Source: Planctomycetota bacterium (lineage in GTDB: Bacteria > Planctomycetota > UBA1135 > GCA-002686595). From it: DNA of 64,000 nucleotides. Below, piece by piece: positions 43,706-53,288 of this stretch. The notes under the pieces are model-generated. The model was not told where the DNA came from. It searched no databases and was given only the letters and a program-made list of their open reading frames with translations. Numbering within the stretch: the first letter of the stretch is position 1; each line of letters opens with the position of its first letter. Position numbers and translations under genes: made by a program. Location of the stretch: the NCBI GenBank assembly GCA_016779205.1, contig JADHOC010000010.1, forward strand, positions 46,108 to 110,107, read 5' to 3'.

Positions 43706-44652
43706 TGAACCTCGCACAGATCTGTCTGCCGCTCGCCCTCGCGGTCTTTCCCTTCCACCAGGGGCAGCAACAGGCGGAGGATCCGCCCACACCGCCGCCC
43801 TTCGAGGCCCCCCCTGACGTCGTCCCCGAGGTGGAGGGGGCGGTCTTCACGCGCTTCTACCACGACTCCGGAGCACTGGCACGTGAGGGCTACCTCAAGG
43901 ACGGCGTCCGCACGGGTGTGTGGAAGGCCTGGGACGAGTCCGGCGCGAGGCTGTACCACGGAGCGTTCCGGGACTACCGCCGCGTGGGCCCCTGGGTCGT
44001 CTACGGCAAGGGAGCGCGGGCCACGTCGAAGGGGTATTACGACGAGCAGGGCCTCCGGCACGGAGTCTGGGCCAACTACGGGAACCGCGGCGATGTCCGG
44101 CTGCTGGTGCGCTACGACCACGGCGTGCAGGATGGAGCGCTCGAGCGCTTCACCCGCGGCGGGCTGCTGGTGGAGCGGACCATCTACAAGCAGGGCCTGA
44201 AGGACGGCGCGAGCGTGCGGATGTCCACCGGCGCCAAGGAGCTCCTCGAGAAGGGGAGCTGGGCGTCGGGCAAGCGGGTGGGGCCGTGGGAGTTCTATCA
44301 CCCCGGGGGAGCCCTCCAGCGGAGCGGGAGCTTCGTCGACGGCCGCGAAGATGGGGAGTGGGTGCGCTACTTCCAGAACGGCAAGCGCGAGAGCATCGGG
44401 CGCTTCGAGGCCGGGCGCGCCGTGGGCACCTGGACGGGCTACTTCAAGCAAGGCGAGCGACGCTTCGTCGCCGAGTTCGTGAACGGTGTCCAGGAGGGCG
44501 CTTACACCGAGTGGTGGCGAAGTGGCCAGGTCAAGGCGAAGGGGGACTACAAGGCGGGGGTCTACGAAGGACCCTGGCAGTTCTGGTCCGCCGAGGGGCA
44601 GCTCGATGCCTCGCGCAGCGGCCGCTACAGCAAGGGAGCGCTGATCCAATGA
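43702..44652 (+). CDS. Secreted MORN/YwqK-repeat protein
   Basis: 316 residues. Two ATGs (43702, 43705) give MM; 43702 is taken because it forms an ATGA overlap with the upstream stop. Signal LAQICLPLALAVFP, then a Pro/Glu-rich linker, then about eleven repeats of roughly 22 residues (for example GVWKAWDESGARLYHGAF, GPWEFYHPGGALQRSGSF, GPWQFWSAEGQLDASRSG). Paralogous to the gene before it. Its stop overlaps the next gene's ATG in the same way. Confidence 0.78.
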   Translation: MMNLAQICLPLALAVFPFHQGQQQAEDPPTPPPFEAPPDVVPEVEGAVFTRFYHDSGALAREGYLKDGVRTGVWKAWDESGARLYHGAFRDYRRVGPWVVYGKGARATSKGYYDEQGLRHGVWANYGNRGDVRLLVRYDHGVQDGALERFTRGGLLVERTIYKQGLKDGASVRMSTGAKELLEKGSWASGKRVGPWEFYHPGGALQRSGSFVDGREDGEWVRYFQNGKRESIGRFEAGRAVGTWTGYFKQGERRFVAEFVNGVQEGAYTEWWRSGQVKAKGDYKAGVYEGPWQFWSAEGQLDASRSGRYSKGALIQ

Positions 44653-45749
44653 TTCTCCACGCCATCATCCTCTCGGGGACGCCGATGATCGCGCCCCAGG
44701 ACCCTGGCTCCCGCGAGCTCCGCTTCGTGCCGCCCTCGGGCGTTTCGCTCGCGATCGCGGGGACCGAGACCCACGACCTCCTCATGGAGTCGCTCCTGAC
44801 GCGCCGGGGCACAGAGGAGGCCGCCGCGGCTCCGATCGAGCTCCGCCTGCGCTCGAAGCTCGAGACGGTGATCGCCGACGGCTTCCTGGAAGAGGCCGGC
44901 CGGCTCCGGCGGCGCTACATGGACATCTCCGGGCGCCTCGAGCTCATCGACCCCAAGTCGTACGTCGAGGAGACCGGTGAGTGGAGCGGCCAGGTCATCG
45001 AGCTGAGCTCGCCCTTCCAGGGGGTCAGCGTGGCTTTCCAGCCGGTCCCCGACAAGCCCGGTCGCTTCGGGCGTCACTACGACGGCCGGGCCCTCAAGGA
45101 GAGCTTCCTCCCGACGCTCGAGGCGCCCTTCGACTGGGGCCGCTTCCTGGCGTTGGCCCCCGATCAAACCGCGAGGTCCGTCCAGCTTGGTGATCGCTGG
45201 TCACTTCCGGTCGAGGTCCTCCAGCCCTTGCTCGCGCCGAGCGGATTCCTGGCGTGGCGGGGCGAGGAGGCGGCGGACGAGCTGATCCTGCGTGCCTTCC
45301 AGAGCGGCGTGGCCGGCAACACCTACATCGGGTTCGACGGCAGCGTCGCTGGACAGGTCGAGGCCGAGGTGAAGGCTGTGGGGGGAGACTCCCCGGAGTC
45401 GAGCTTCGTGGAGCTCGAGCTGAGCTTCGACGTCACGCTGCGATCGGACCGCTCGGACTTCGTCAGCGAGAACCGCGTCGAGGTGGAGGCCGTCGAGCAG
45501 GTGCAGACCCTCGGGGCCCAGCTCGCGGTGAACCTCAAGGGGGGAGCCCGGCTGCGCTGGAGCGTGGCGGACAACCGTCCCCTTGGCGCGACCGTCCTGT
45601 GCGACGAGATCGTCGAGCTCGCCGTTCAGATCCTGCCGCCGGAGAGCGAGGTGGTCGAGCAGTCGATCCGCATGGTCGGCGGGCTGGCGAATCGCCTCGA
45701 GTTCCGCCAGGTCGAGGTGGTGGCGCCCACCCGGAGCGAGGGGCGCTGA
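44649..45749 (+). CDS. Unknown protein, third gene of the MORN operon
   Basis: 366 residues from an ATG that overlaps the previous stop (ATGA). The N-terminus ILHAIILSGTPMIAPQ is a weak signal-like stretch. The body is beta-rich with a helical stretch near 60-100 (LETVIADGFLEEAGRLRRRYMD). GQVIELSSPFQGVSVAFQPVPDKPGRFGRHYDG and SFVELELSFDVTLRSDRSDFVSENRVEVEAVEQV suggest large beta-sandwich units. No known domain or catalytic motif was recognised. Zero bases separate its stop from the convergent matrixin gene. Confidence 0.55.
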   Translation: MILHAIILSGTPMIAPQDPGSRELRFVPPSGVSLAIAGTETHDLLMESLLTRRGTEEAAAAPIELRLRSKLETVIADGFLEEAGRLRRRYMDISGRLELIDPKSYVEETGEWSGQVIELSSPFQGVSVAFQPVPDKPGRFGRHYDGRALKESFLPTLEAPFDWGRFLALAPDQTARSVQLGDRWSLPVEVLQPLLAPSGFLAWRGEEAADELILRAFQSGVAGNTYIGFDGSVAGQVEAEVKAVGGDSPESSFVELELSFDVTLRSDRSDFVSENRVEVEAVEQVQTLGAQLAVNLKGGARLRWSVADNRPLGATVLCDEIVELAVQILPPESEVVEQSIRMVGGLANRLEFRQVEVVAPTRSEGR

Positions 45750-47114
45750 TCAGGGGACGAGCTCGACCTCGAGCGCGTCGCTGAATGCGCCGCCCGCTGC
45801 CGAAGCGTCCTGGACCCAGACCTGATAGAAGACCCGGCTTCCGATCACGGCTCCGGGCGGCAGCGAGACCTGTGCACTCCCTGCGCCGAGGAAGAGCGAG
45901 ATCGTCGCCACGCGACGGACCGAGCCGCCCAGGAGGAGGGTCCCGAAGCCGGTGAGGTTCAGGCCCGGCTGGGTCCCCTCGACGACCATGGCGGTGCCGA
46001 CGAACTGGGGCGGCGCGGCGCCCGTCACGCCGATGGTGAACTGCCCCGCGGTGACGCTCGGCAGGCCGCTGTAGGCGATCCGGATCGGTCCCCCCTGGCT
46101 GGAGACCCCGGGGGCCCCGTAGGTGGTGGGCGGGCTCCAAGGAGTGCGCTGGGGGTCGAAGGGGTAGACGTTCGAGAGCGCCGCTGGGCCTGGGGTTGGC
46201 AGGAGGACGGCGACGTCGCCCGGCCCCGCGCTCGCCGGCACCTGGACCTCGACCCGAGTGCCCGCTGACCCGGCCACGGCGGGTACGGCGGTGACCTTGA
46301 TCGGCGTCCCGTCGCCAGGGTTGCTGGGATCAGCGGGCGTGAACCAGACCTCGTTGTCCGTCGGGTGGAAGCCGCTCCCCACCAGGCGCAGGGCGCCGGT
46401 CGCGGTGAACTCGTAGGTCTCGATCACGGGCTTGGCCGGGTCGAGGGCGCCGTAGAGGAACTCGAGTCCCGCGCGGTCATCCGGCTCGATGGACCGCAGG
46501 TCGAGTCCCGCGTTTGCGGTTACGGTCCCCATCGTCGCGCCGGGGATCGTCGAGTGGTCGAGCCCGAGCGCGTGGCCGAACTCGTGGGTCATCACGCCCT
46601 GGAGATCCACCGGGTTGCTCCCCGCGAGGAGGCCGCCTGGGTCGTCGCACCAGGTGACAGACCCCTCGAAGAAGCGGATCCGCCACCCGTCGCCGATGGG
46701 GATGTCGGTCTGGGCGATGGCGGCGCCCGCCGAGGGGACCGCCGAGATGATGTTGGCGTCGCGGTTCCCCGGTCCCAGCGCTCGGCCGGTGAAGAAGGCG
46801 TCGAAGTTCGAGCCGCCGGAACCCAGCACGGTTTGAAGCGGGTCCGTCGTTCCCGAGCCGTGGGCCCGTGAGCCCCACTCGGCGACCCCCTTGCGGATCG
46901 CGAGCTCGGCGCCCAGGGCGCCGGGGAAGTCCGGGTCGGGCACCTGGTTCGTGTTGGCTCGGGGGCCGGTGAAGTTGTTGAGGACCCGGAAGTCTCGCTG
47001 GGTCAGGTCGAGGACATCGCCGTACACCGCGAAGGCCCAGGAGTCGGGCGAAGCGAGGAGCCCGGCGACCCCGGAGAGGAGCAGCGCAGGGGCGATGTTT
47101 CGACGGAGGCTCAT
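45750..47114 (-). CDS. Matrixin-like secreted zinc metalloprotease (M10)
   Basis: 454 residues from the ATG at 47114; the frame continues upstream to 49178 only as an antisense opening under htpG. Signal IAPALLLSGVAGLLASPDSWA. Zinc site HEFGHALGLDH at 177-187 (His177, His181, His187, Glu178) and a Met-turn at Met195 (GATMGT) define a metzincin. Residues 205-240 close the catalytic domain (DLRSIEPDDRAGLEFLYG, typical of matrixins). The C-terminal 220 residues form one or two beta domains, including an IPT/TIG-like GSGFHPTDNEVWF stretch, that may bind substrates or surfaces. Confidence 0.88.
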   Translation of the reverse strand: MSLRRNIAPALLLSGVAGLLASPDSWAFAVYGDVLDLTQRDFRVLNNFTGPRANTNQVPDPDFPGALGAELAIRKGVAEWGSRAHGSGTTDPLQTVLGSGGSNFDAFFTGRALGPGNRDANIISAVPSAGAAIAQTDIPIGDGWRIRFFEGSVTWCDDPGGLLAGSNPVDLQGVMTHEFGHALGLDHSTIPGATMGTVTANAGLDLRSIEPDDRAGLEFLYGALDPAKPVIETYEFTATGALRLVGSGFHPTDNEVWFTPADPSNPGDGTPIKVTAVPAVAGSAGTRVEVQVPASAGPGDVAVLLPTPGPAALSNVYPFDPQRTPWSPPTTYGAPGVSSQGGPIRIAYSGLPSVTAGQFTIGVTGAAPPQFVGTAMVVEGTQPGLNLTGFGTLLLGGSVRRVATISLFLGAGSAQVSLPPGAVIGSRVFYQVWVQDASAAGGAFSDALEVELVP

Positions 47115-47327
47115 CTTCGATCTTCGGGAGGCTCGGGGGCGTCCCCTGTCCAAATCTAAGGGGCCCAGGCGAGCCCGGTGGACGGGCAGGCGCAACTGCC
47201 GAAGCAGTTGCCCCGAATCGAGCGCATGAAGGTTGCCAGCGGCGCGTTGAGGCGGAAAATCGTGGCCTCCAAACGCCGCAGGTGAGACCCGCGGTCCACG
47301 GGGATTGGTTCCCCAGGAGCCCCACAA

Positions 47328-49274
47328 ATGACTGCCCAGACAGAAAAGCACAGCTTCGAGGCCGAGGTCCAGCAGGTCCTCTCCCTCGTCATCCACTCGC
47401 TCTACACGAACCGTGAGATCTTCCTCCGGGAGCTCATCTCGAACGCCAGCGACGCGCTCGACAAGCTCCGCTTCGAGTCCCTCACGGACGGCTCGCTGAT
47501 CGAGGAGGGGGAGACCCTCGGGGTGGCCCTCGAGACGGACGTGTCGAACAACGTCCTGCGCGTCGCCGACAACGGCATCGGGATGGACCGCGAGGAGCTG
47601 ACCCGGAACCTGGGCACCATCGCGAGCTCGGGGACCCGGCGGTTCCTGGAGGCCAGCGCGGCGGACGGCAGCGGCGAGGAGCGTCCGGACCTGATCGGGC
47701 AATTCGGCGTCGGCTTCTACAGCGCCTTCATGGTCGCCGAGGAGGTGGTGGTCGAGACCCGCCGCGCGGGCAGCGACGAGGGCTGGCGCTGGAGCTCCAA
47801 GGGCGACGGCTCCTACGAGATCGAGCCGGTGGAGGGCCTCGCCCGCGGGACCGTGGTGTCGCTCCACCTGCGCGAGGCGGCCGAGGGCGAGGAGGGCGAG
47901 GGGCCCCGCAAGTTCCTCGAGGAGTTCACCCTCCGCGACGTGGTTCGCCGTTACAGCGACTTCGTCGAGTACCCGATCCAGATGGAGATCGAGCGGACGG
48001 AGCCGAAGCTCGACGACGAGGGCAAGCCCGTCGAGGGCGAGACGGTCACAGAGACCAAGCTCGAGACCCTGAACTCCCAGAAGCCCCTCTGGTCGCGGCC
48101 GAAGTCCGAGATCACGGACGAGGAGCACGCCGAGTTCTACCGGCACCTCACCCACGACTGGAACGAGCCCTACGGCAACCTGCACTTCAGCGCCGAGGGT
48201 GCCCTCGAGTACACCGCGCTTCTGTACCTGCCGAAGCAGCCCCCGTTCGATCAGTTCGACCCCTCGAACCGCGAGTCCAACGTCAGCCTGTACGTGCGCC
48301 GGGTCCTGATCCAGCGTGAGTGCAGCGAGCTCCTGCCCTCCTGGCTGCGCTTCGTGCGCGGCGTGGTGGAGTGCTCGGACCTCCCCCTCAACGTCTCCCG
48401 CGAGACCCTGCAGGACGACCCCCGCCTCGGGCAGATCCGCAAGCGCCTCGTGAAGAAGGTGCTCGACGAGCTGAGCTCGCTCATGGGCAAGGACCGCGAG
48501 GCCTACGCCTCCTTCTGGGAGGGCTTTGGCCAGGTCATCAAGGAGGGCATCTGGGCTGGGGACGACACGGACGGTCGCATCGCCGGGGTGTGCCTCTTCT
48601 CGTCCTCCAACGGCGAGGCGCCGACCACGCTCGAGGAGTACGTGGGGCGCATGGCCGACGGCCAGGAGACCATCCACGTGCTCACCGGGGCGGACCGCAT
48701 GACGGTGGAGGCCTCTCCGCTGCTGGAGGCCGTCCTGGAGCGTGGGGAGGAGGTCATCTACCTCATCGATCCGGTGGACGAGTGGATGCTCCAGCGCCTG
48801 ACGGAGTTCGACGGCAAGAAGGTCGTCCCGCTGGATCGAGCGGACTCGACCGAGGACGACGACGCCCGGGAGAAGCGTGAGGAGCTCGAGAAGGAGCACG
48901 AGGGTCTGCTCGGCGCCATCAAGGGGCCCCTCGAGGAGGAGATCTCGGAGGTCCGCTTCACGTCCCGCCTCAAGGACAGCCCCGCCGTCCTGGTCGCCGC
49001 CGAGGGCGGCATCTCCGGCCACATGGAGCGCCTGCTCAAGCGGTCCGGCCAGGAGGTCCCCCCCCAGAAGCGAGTGCTCGAGTTGAACCCGGACCACGAC
49101 CTCGTGAAGAGCCTCACGAAGCTCTACGGGGTGGATCAGAACTCCCCGCGGATCGCGGAGGCGGCCGAGGTGCTCCACGGCCAGGCGCTGCTCGCCGAGG
49201 GCGGGTCCCCGAAGGACCCCAAGCGCTTCGGGCAGCTGGTCACCGACCTGCTCCTGAATTCGGTGAAGGGCTGA
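47328..49274 (+). CDS. htpG: Molecular chaperone HtpG (Hsp90)
   Basis: 648 residues (E. coli 624). N-terminal ATPase with LRELISNASDALDKLRF (catalytic Glu, Asn), DNGIGM, GTIASSGT and GQFGVGFYSAFMVA. Middle domain with LPLNVSRETLQDD and the catalytic Arg context; C-terminal dimerisation domain from about 510. The region 560-580 has an Asp/Glu-rich insert (DSTEDDDAREKREELE). A cytoplasmic ATP-dependent chaperone, usually stress-induced; a CIRCE-like or sigma-32-like site was not recognised in the 213 bases upstream. Confidence 0.97.
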   Translation: MTAQTEKHSFEAEVQQVLSLVIHSLYTNREIFLRELISNASDALDKLRFESLTDGSLIEEGETLGVALETDVSNNVLRVADNGIGMDREELTRNLGTIASSGTRRFLEASAADGSGEERPDLIGQFGVGFYSAFMVAEEVVVETRRAGSDEGWRWSSKGDGSYEIEPVEGLARGTVVSLHLREAAEGEEGEGPRKFLEEFTLRDVVRRYSDFVEYPIQMEIERTEPKLDDEGKPVEGETVTETKLETLNSQKPLWSRPKSEITDEEHAEFYRHLTHDWNEPYGNLHFSAEGALEYTALLYLPKQPPFDQFDPSNRESNVSLYVRRVLIQRECSELLPSWLRFVRGVVECSDLPLNVSRETLQDDPRLGQIRKRLVKKVLDELSSLMGKDREAYASFWEGFGQVIKEGIWAGDDTDGRIAGVCLFSSSNGEAPTTLEEYVGRMADGQETIHVLTGADRMTVEASPLLEAVLERGEEVIYLIDPVDEWMLQRLTEFDGKKVVPLDRADSTEDDDAREKREELEKEHEGLLGAIKGPLEEEISEVRFTSRLKDSPAVLVAAEGGISGHMERLLKRSGQEVPPQKRVLELNPDHDLVKSLTKLYGVDQNSPRIAEAAEVLHGQALLAEGGSPKDPKRFGQLVTDLLLNSVKG

Positions 49275-49306
49275 GCCTACGGGCGAGGCCCCGGAGCCAG
49301 GCTGCT

Positions 49307-50485
49307 ATGGTCCGACCCATGAGCCAACGTCTCCAGGGCCTCGCCCAGTCCGAGATCCGCGCGATGACCCGCGCGGCAGACGCGGCGGGTGCGATCAACC
49401 TCGGGCAGGGGATCTGCGACCTGCCGACGCCCGCTCCCGTGGCGGATGCCGCCGTCCAGGCCATCCGGGACCGCAAGAGCACCTACACCTACTGCGAGGG
49501 GGACGCCGGTCTGCGACGCAAGATCGCCGCCAAGCTCGCGCGGGTCAACGGGATCGACGCCGACCCCGAGACCGACATCGTGGTCACCGCCGGCTCGGCG
49601 GCGGCGTTCACCTGTGTGCTCCACGGGCTCTTCGACCCGGGGGACGAGCTGCTCATCCCCGAGCCCTACTACGGGTATCACGTGGGCGCGGCCAGGGTCG
49701 CGGGGGTGGTGCCGGCCTACGTGGGGCTGCGCGCCCCCGGGTTCGAGCTCACCGCGGAGCTCCTGCGGGCGGCGATCACGCCGAAGACCCGCGGGCTCGT
49801 GCTGTGCACCCCCTCCAACCCCTCGGGGCGGATGCTGACCCGTGGGGAGCTCGAGGTGGCGGCCCGGGTGGCCGAGGAGTTCGACCTCACCGTGATCACG
49901 GATGAGATCTACGAGTCGATCACCTACGACGGGCGCGAGCACGTGTCGCCGGCCTCCATCTCGGCGGCCATGGCGCGCCGCACGGTGACGATCCTCGGCC
50001 TCTCCAAGACCTTCAGCATCACGGGGTGGCGGCTCGGCTACGTCGTCGCACCGGCGGCGATGGCCGAGAAGCTCAAGCTCGTCCACGACCTCTTCTACAT
50101 CTGCGCCCCGACCCCGCTGCAGCACGGCGTCGCCGCAGGCTTCGACCTCGACGACAGCTTCTTCGAGGGGATGAGGGCGGACTATGCCGCCAAGCGGGCC
50201 CTGCTGGTGGACACGCTCAGGGAGATCGGGCTGCCGCCGATCGTGCCCGAGGGGGCGTACTACATCCTCGCGGACGTCTCCAGCATGGGAGAGCCCACCG
50301 CCAAGGCGGCTGCCATGCGCCTCGTGGAGGAGGCTGGGGTCGCGGCGGTGCCCGGGACGGCCTTCTTCTCCGGGACCGCGGGGGAGACCGGAGAGGGCCT
50401 GGTGAGGTTCTGCTACGCCAAGGAGCAGGGGGCCCTCGAGGAGGCCTGCCGGCGTCTCCGCACCTGGGGCGCCGCCAGGGCTTAA
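49307..50485 (+). CDS. Class I PLP-dependent aminotransferase
   Basis: 392 residues from the ATG at 49307; an in-frame ATG at 49319 (MSQRLQ) is as likely. INLGQGICDLPTP, TYCEGDAGLRRKIA, Asn171 in TPSNPSG, Asp199 with Tyr202 in ITDEIYE, and Lys234 in LSKTFSITGWRLGY are the fold-I aminotransferase signatures; the SKTF...TGWRLGY form fits AspC/AlaA-like subfamily I-gamma enzymes. Substrate is uncertain (aspartate, alanine or aromatic/kynurenine). The next gene starts ten bases on. Confidence 0.88.
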   Translation: MVRPMSQRLQGLAQSEIRAMTRAADAAGAINLGQGICDLPTPAPVADAAVQAIRDRKSTYTYCEGDAGLRRKIAAKLARVNGIDADPETDIVVTAGSAAAFTCVLHGLFDPGDELLIPEPYYGYHVGAARVAGVVPAYVGLRAPGFELTAELLRAAITPKTRGLVLCTPSNPSGRMLTRGELEVAARVAEEFDLTVITDEIYESITYDGREHVSPASISAAMARRTVTILGLSKTFSITGWRLGYVVAPAAMAEKLKLVHDLFYICAPTPLQHGVAAGFDLDDSFFEGMRADYAAKRALLVDTLREIGLPPIVPEGAYYILADVSSMGEPTAKAAAMRLVEEAGVAAVPGTAFFSGTAGETGEGLVRFCYAKEQGALEEACRRLRTWGAARA

Positions 50486-50495
50486 ACTCTCGGCG

Positions 50496-51650
50496 ATGCC
50501 CGACCCCCAGGCCCAGCCGAAGCACAAGCTCCGCGTCCCGCGCGCGCGGCGCGGTCCGTTCCGGATCCTCCTGGGGACCCGCAAGGGCGCCTTCGTGATG
50601 GACGGCGAGGGGGCAGGGCGTGACTTCGAGGCGCCGCGCCCGGTGATCCTGGGCCGGACGTGCTTCCACCTGGTGCGGGACCCGTTCCGCAGGGACGTGC
50701 TCCTCGCCGGCGTGCGTGGCCCGGGCGAGGGGCCGACCGTGTTGAGGTCCGAGGACGCCGGCCTCACATGGGCCGAGGCGGACGCGCCCCCGTGCTTCGG
50801 CCCGGCCGCTCCGGACGCCCCCTACGAGCGGGTGGTCCATCAGGTCTTCTGGCTCTCCGCGGGTCACCCCAACGACCGTGATACCTGGTTCGCGGGGACG
50901 TGCCCGCAGGGGCTATTCCGCTCCGACGACGGCGGCCGCTCCTGGTCCCCGGTGGAGGGGCTGCACCTGCACCCTCGCTTCGAGGAGTGGACGGACCTCG
51001 CGGCGGATCGAACCCCGGATGGGCCGAAGCTCCACTCGGTGCACGTGGACCCGCGCTCCGCGACGCGCATGACCCTGGCCATGTCGAGCGGCGGCGTGCT
51101 CGCCACGGAGGACGGCGGGGCGAGCTGGGAGCGCCTGGAGGGGGAGTTGGACCACGACGCGGCGATCACGCCGCAGCTCGTGGTCCCCGCGACCACCAAC
51201 CCTGACCGGCTCTGGATGCAGGGCCACCACGGCCTGCACCGCATGGACCGGGAGGAGGGCGTCTGGGTCCGCACCGGGCCGCGGGGGGCGGACGGAGAGT
51301 TCCACGACGCGGGGTTCCCCGTGGCGGTCCATCCCCATGACCCTGACACCTGCTGGGTCGTGCCGCTGAACGGCGACCGCGGCGGCGCCCGGCTGCCCCT
51401 TGGCGGCCGGCCCGCGCTGTACCGGACCCGGGACGCCGGAGAGACCTGGGAGCGCCAGGGGGCCGGGCTCGCCGAGGAGGGCGCGTGGTGGACCGTGAAG
51501 CGCCAGGCGCTGGCCGTGGACGGCTGCGATCCGCTGGGCCTCTACCTGGGGACGTCCTCGGGTGAGGTCTGGGCCTCCCGCGATGAGGGGGAGAGCTGGA
51601 CCCGCATCGCGAGCGGCCTGCCCGCGATCTACAGCCTGGAGATCGGCTGA
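50496..51650 (+). CDS. Asp-box (BNR) beta-propeller protein, sialidase/VPS10-like fold
   Basis: 384 residues, no signal peptide. Five Asp-box motifs (SEDAGLTW, SDDGGRSW, TEDGGASW, TRDAGETW, SRDEGESW) at propeller-blade spacing define a WD40/BNR-type propeller. The family includes glycosyl hydrolases and exo-alpha-sialidase-like proteins, but the arginine triad of a true sialidase is not evident, so enzymatic activity is doubtful. Close spacing to the aminotransferase (10 bases) and to the membrane protein after it (6 bases) suggests one transcript. Confidence 0.8.
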   Translation: MPDPQAQPKHKLRVPRARRGPFRILLGTRKGAFVMDGEGAGRDFEAPRPVILGRTCFHLVRDPFRRDVLLAGVRGPGEGPTVLRSEDAGLTWAEADAPPCFGPAAPDAPYERVVHQVFWLSAGHPNDRDTWFAGTCPQGLFRSDDGGRSWSPVEGLHLHPRFEEWTDLAADRTPDGPKLHSVHVDPRSATRMTLAMSSGGVLATEDGGASWERLEGELDHDAAITPQLVVPATTNPDRLWMQGHHGLHRMDREEGVWVRTGPRGADGEFHDAGFPVAVHPHDPDTCWVVPLNGDRGGARLPLGGRPALYRTRDAGETWERQGAGLAEEGAWWTVKRQALAVDGCDPLGLYLGTSSGEVWASRDEGESWTRIASGLPAIYSLEIG

Positions 51651-51656
51651 CCTCCC

Positions 51657-53249
51657 ATGGGCACCCAGGATCAACCTCTGGCCGGGGGCGACGGGGCCAA
51701 CGCGTCGCGGGGTCTGCTGTACCTCGCCCTCGCCGTCGCGCTGGTGCCCTTCGCGTTCCTCGTCCACCGCTTCGACTTCCTCTGCGACGACGCCTTCATC
51801 ACGTTCCGCTACTCCCGGAACCTCGCCGAGGGGCTGGGCCTGGTCTACAACCCGCCGCAGCTGGAGGCGCCGGTCGAGGGCTACAGTGAGTTCCTCTGGG
51901 CGGGCCTCATGGCCCTCGGCATGAAGGTCGGCGCCAGCCCCGAGGTGGCGAGTCGAACCCTGTCGGTGCTGGCGGGAGTCCTCATGGTCGCGGGCCTCGT
52001 GCGGGCCCTGGTCCGGCGCTACCCCGACGCCCCCGCGGCGGTGCTCACCTCCTCCCTCCTGCTCGGCTCTGCCCCGCCGCTGGCCGTCTGGTCCACGGGG
52101 GGCATGGCCACGATGCCCACGGCGGCCCTCGCCGTCGCGCTGTTCCTGGTGGCGCACGGCGCTCCCGCCGTGGACTGGCGCCGGCGGGCGCTCCTGCTCG
52201 GGCTGATCTCCGCGGGCCTGACCCTGATGCGAGCGGACGCGGCGCTCCTCGTGGCGCTGCTCCTGTCGCCGCCGATCCTCACCGGCCTCGTCCGCAAGGA
52301 CGAGCAGCAGTGGCGGCCAGCCCTGGCCGCCGCGGCGACGGGCGCGCTGGTCTTCCTGGGTCACATGGGGTGGCGCTACTCGGTCTACGGGGACTGGGTG
52401 CCGAACACCGCCCGCGTGAAGCTGGGCTTCTCGGGCGCAGCCGCCGGACGGGGTCTCGACTACGTGGTCTCCGCGTGGCTCTCCATGCCAGGCCTGGCGT
52501 TGATCACGCTCGGGGCCCTGGCGGGCGCCTGGTGCAGCCGGCGCCGGGTGGGGGGCGCCGAGGCGAGCGGGGTGGCTGCGCTGGTGCTCGGGGGAACGGC
52601 CTACGCCATCTCCTCCGGCGGTGACTTCATGTGCTTCGCTCGCTTCCTGGTCCCGGTGGTTCCCTTCGCGGTGCTCGGCTCGGCGGGGGCGCTGGCGCGG
52701 ATCGAGGAGCGGACGCGGGCAGGCGCCGTTCTTGCGGGCTTGGCGGCGGCAATCCTCTCGGCGCTGGCCGCCTTCGACGTCCACGCGGTCCCGGAGTCGA
52801 CCCGGCTGGCCTTCCACTTCCGGCACAACCAGACGCTGATGGGGGTCCGGCCTTCGGCCTCCGAGGTCGAGCAGTGGCGCAACATGTCCGACCGCGCGGG
52901 CTACTGGGCGGAGGTGGGCCGAGCCCTGGCGCAACACGCGCCGCCGAACGCGTCCCTCGTCTACGGCGCGGTGGGGGCGATTGGCTACCACTCGAATCTC
53001 TTCATCCACGACCGCAACGGCCTCGTGACCCGTGAGGTCGCCATGCGGCCGCCCCACCAGGAGCTGCGGTCGCCGGGGCACGACAAGGTGGTCCCCGCCG
53101 AGTTCTTCCTGCGGCTCGACCCTACCTTCCTCGACGCCGGGCTCTGCGCGGCGAGCGCCTTCCCACCGCGGCAGAAGGCCGGGGCTCGCGTGGAGGCCCT
53201 CGGCCCCGGTGAACGCCCGGGGACGGTCCTCTGGGTTCAGCGCCCCTGA
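51657..53249 (+). CDS. Multi-pass membrane protein, GT-C glycosyltransferase-like
   Basis: 530 residues with about ten hydrophobic segments. The first extracytoplasmic loop carries FLCDDAFITFRYSRNLAEGLGLVYNPP and then EGYSEFLW, the pattern of GT-C arabinofuranosyl/mannosyl-type transferases (AftB-like proteins share DDAFI...RYARNLAEG...VEGYTNFLW). The acidic DD pair is the likely catalytic site. The C-terminal 100 residues are soluble. Donor and acceptor are unknown. A hairpin terminator lies 40 bases after the stop. Confidence 0.72.
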   Translation: MGTQDQPLAGGDGANASRGLLYLALAVALVPFAFLVHRFDFLCDDAFITFRYSRNLAEGLGLVYNPPQLEAPVEGYSEFLWAGLMALGMKVGASPEVASRTLSVLAGVLMVAGLVRALVRRYPDAPAAVLTSSLLLGSAPPLAVWSTGGMATMPTAALAVALFLVAHGAPAVDWRRRALLLGLISAGLTLMRADAALLVALLLSPPILTGLVRKDEQQWRPALAAAATGALVFLGHMGWRYSVYGDWVPNTARVKLGFSGAAAGRGLDYVVSAWLSMPGLALITLGALAGAWCSRRRVGGAEASGVAALVLGGTAYAISSGGDFMCFARFLVPVVPFAVLGSAGALARIEERTRAGAVLAGLAAAILSALAAFDVHAVPESTRLAFHFRHNQTLMGVRPSASEVEQWRNMSDRAGYWAEVGRALAQHAPPNASLVYGAVGAIGYHSNLFIHDRNGLVTREVAMRPPHQELRSPGHDKVVPAEFFLRLDPTFLDAGLCAASAFPPRQKAGARVEALGPGERPGTVLWVQRP

Positions 53250-53288
53250 GTGGACCTGGGCCCCGAGTTCACCGGGGGCAGATGGAAA

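Noticed and set aside
42515-44652. YwqK-like genes as a toxin-antitoxin system
   Set aside because: Both have export signals and the family's antitoxin label is only an annotation carry-over; no toxin-like gene is present.
47115-49178. Open minus-strand frame continuing the matrixin gene under htpG, giving a 1142-residue ORF
   Set aside because: It is antisense to the unmistakable htpG. The matrixin signal peptide starts at 47114, so the extra part is a high-GC artefact.
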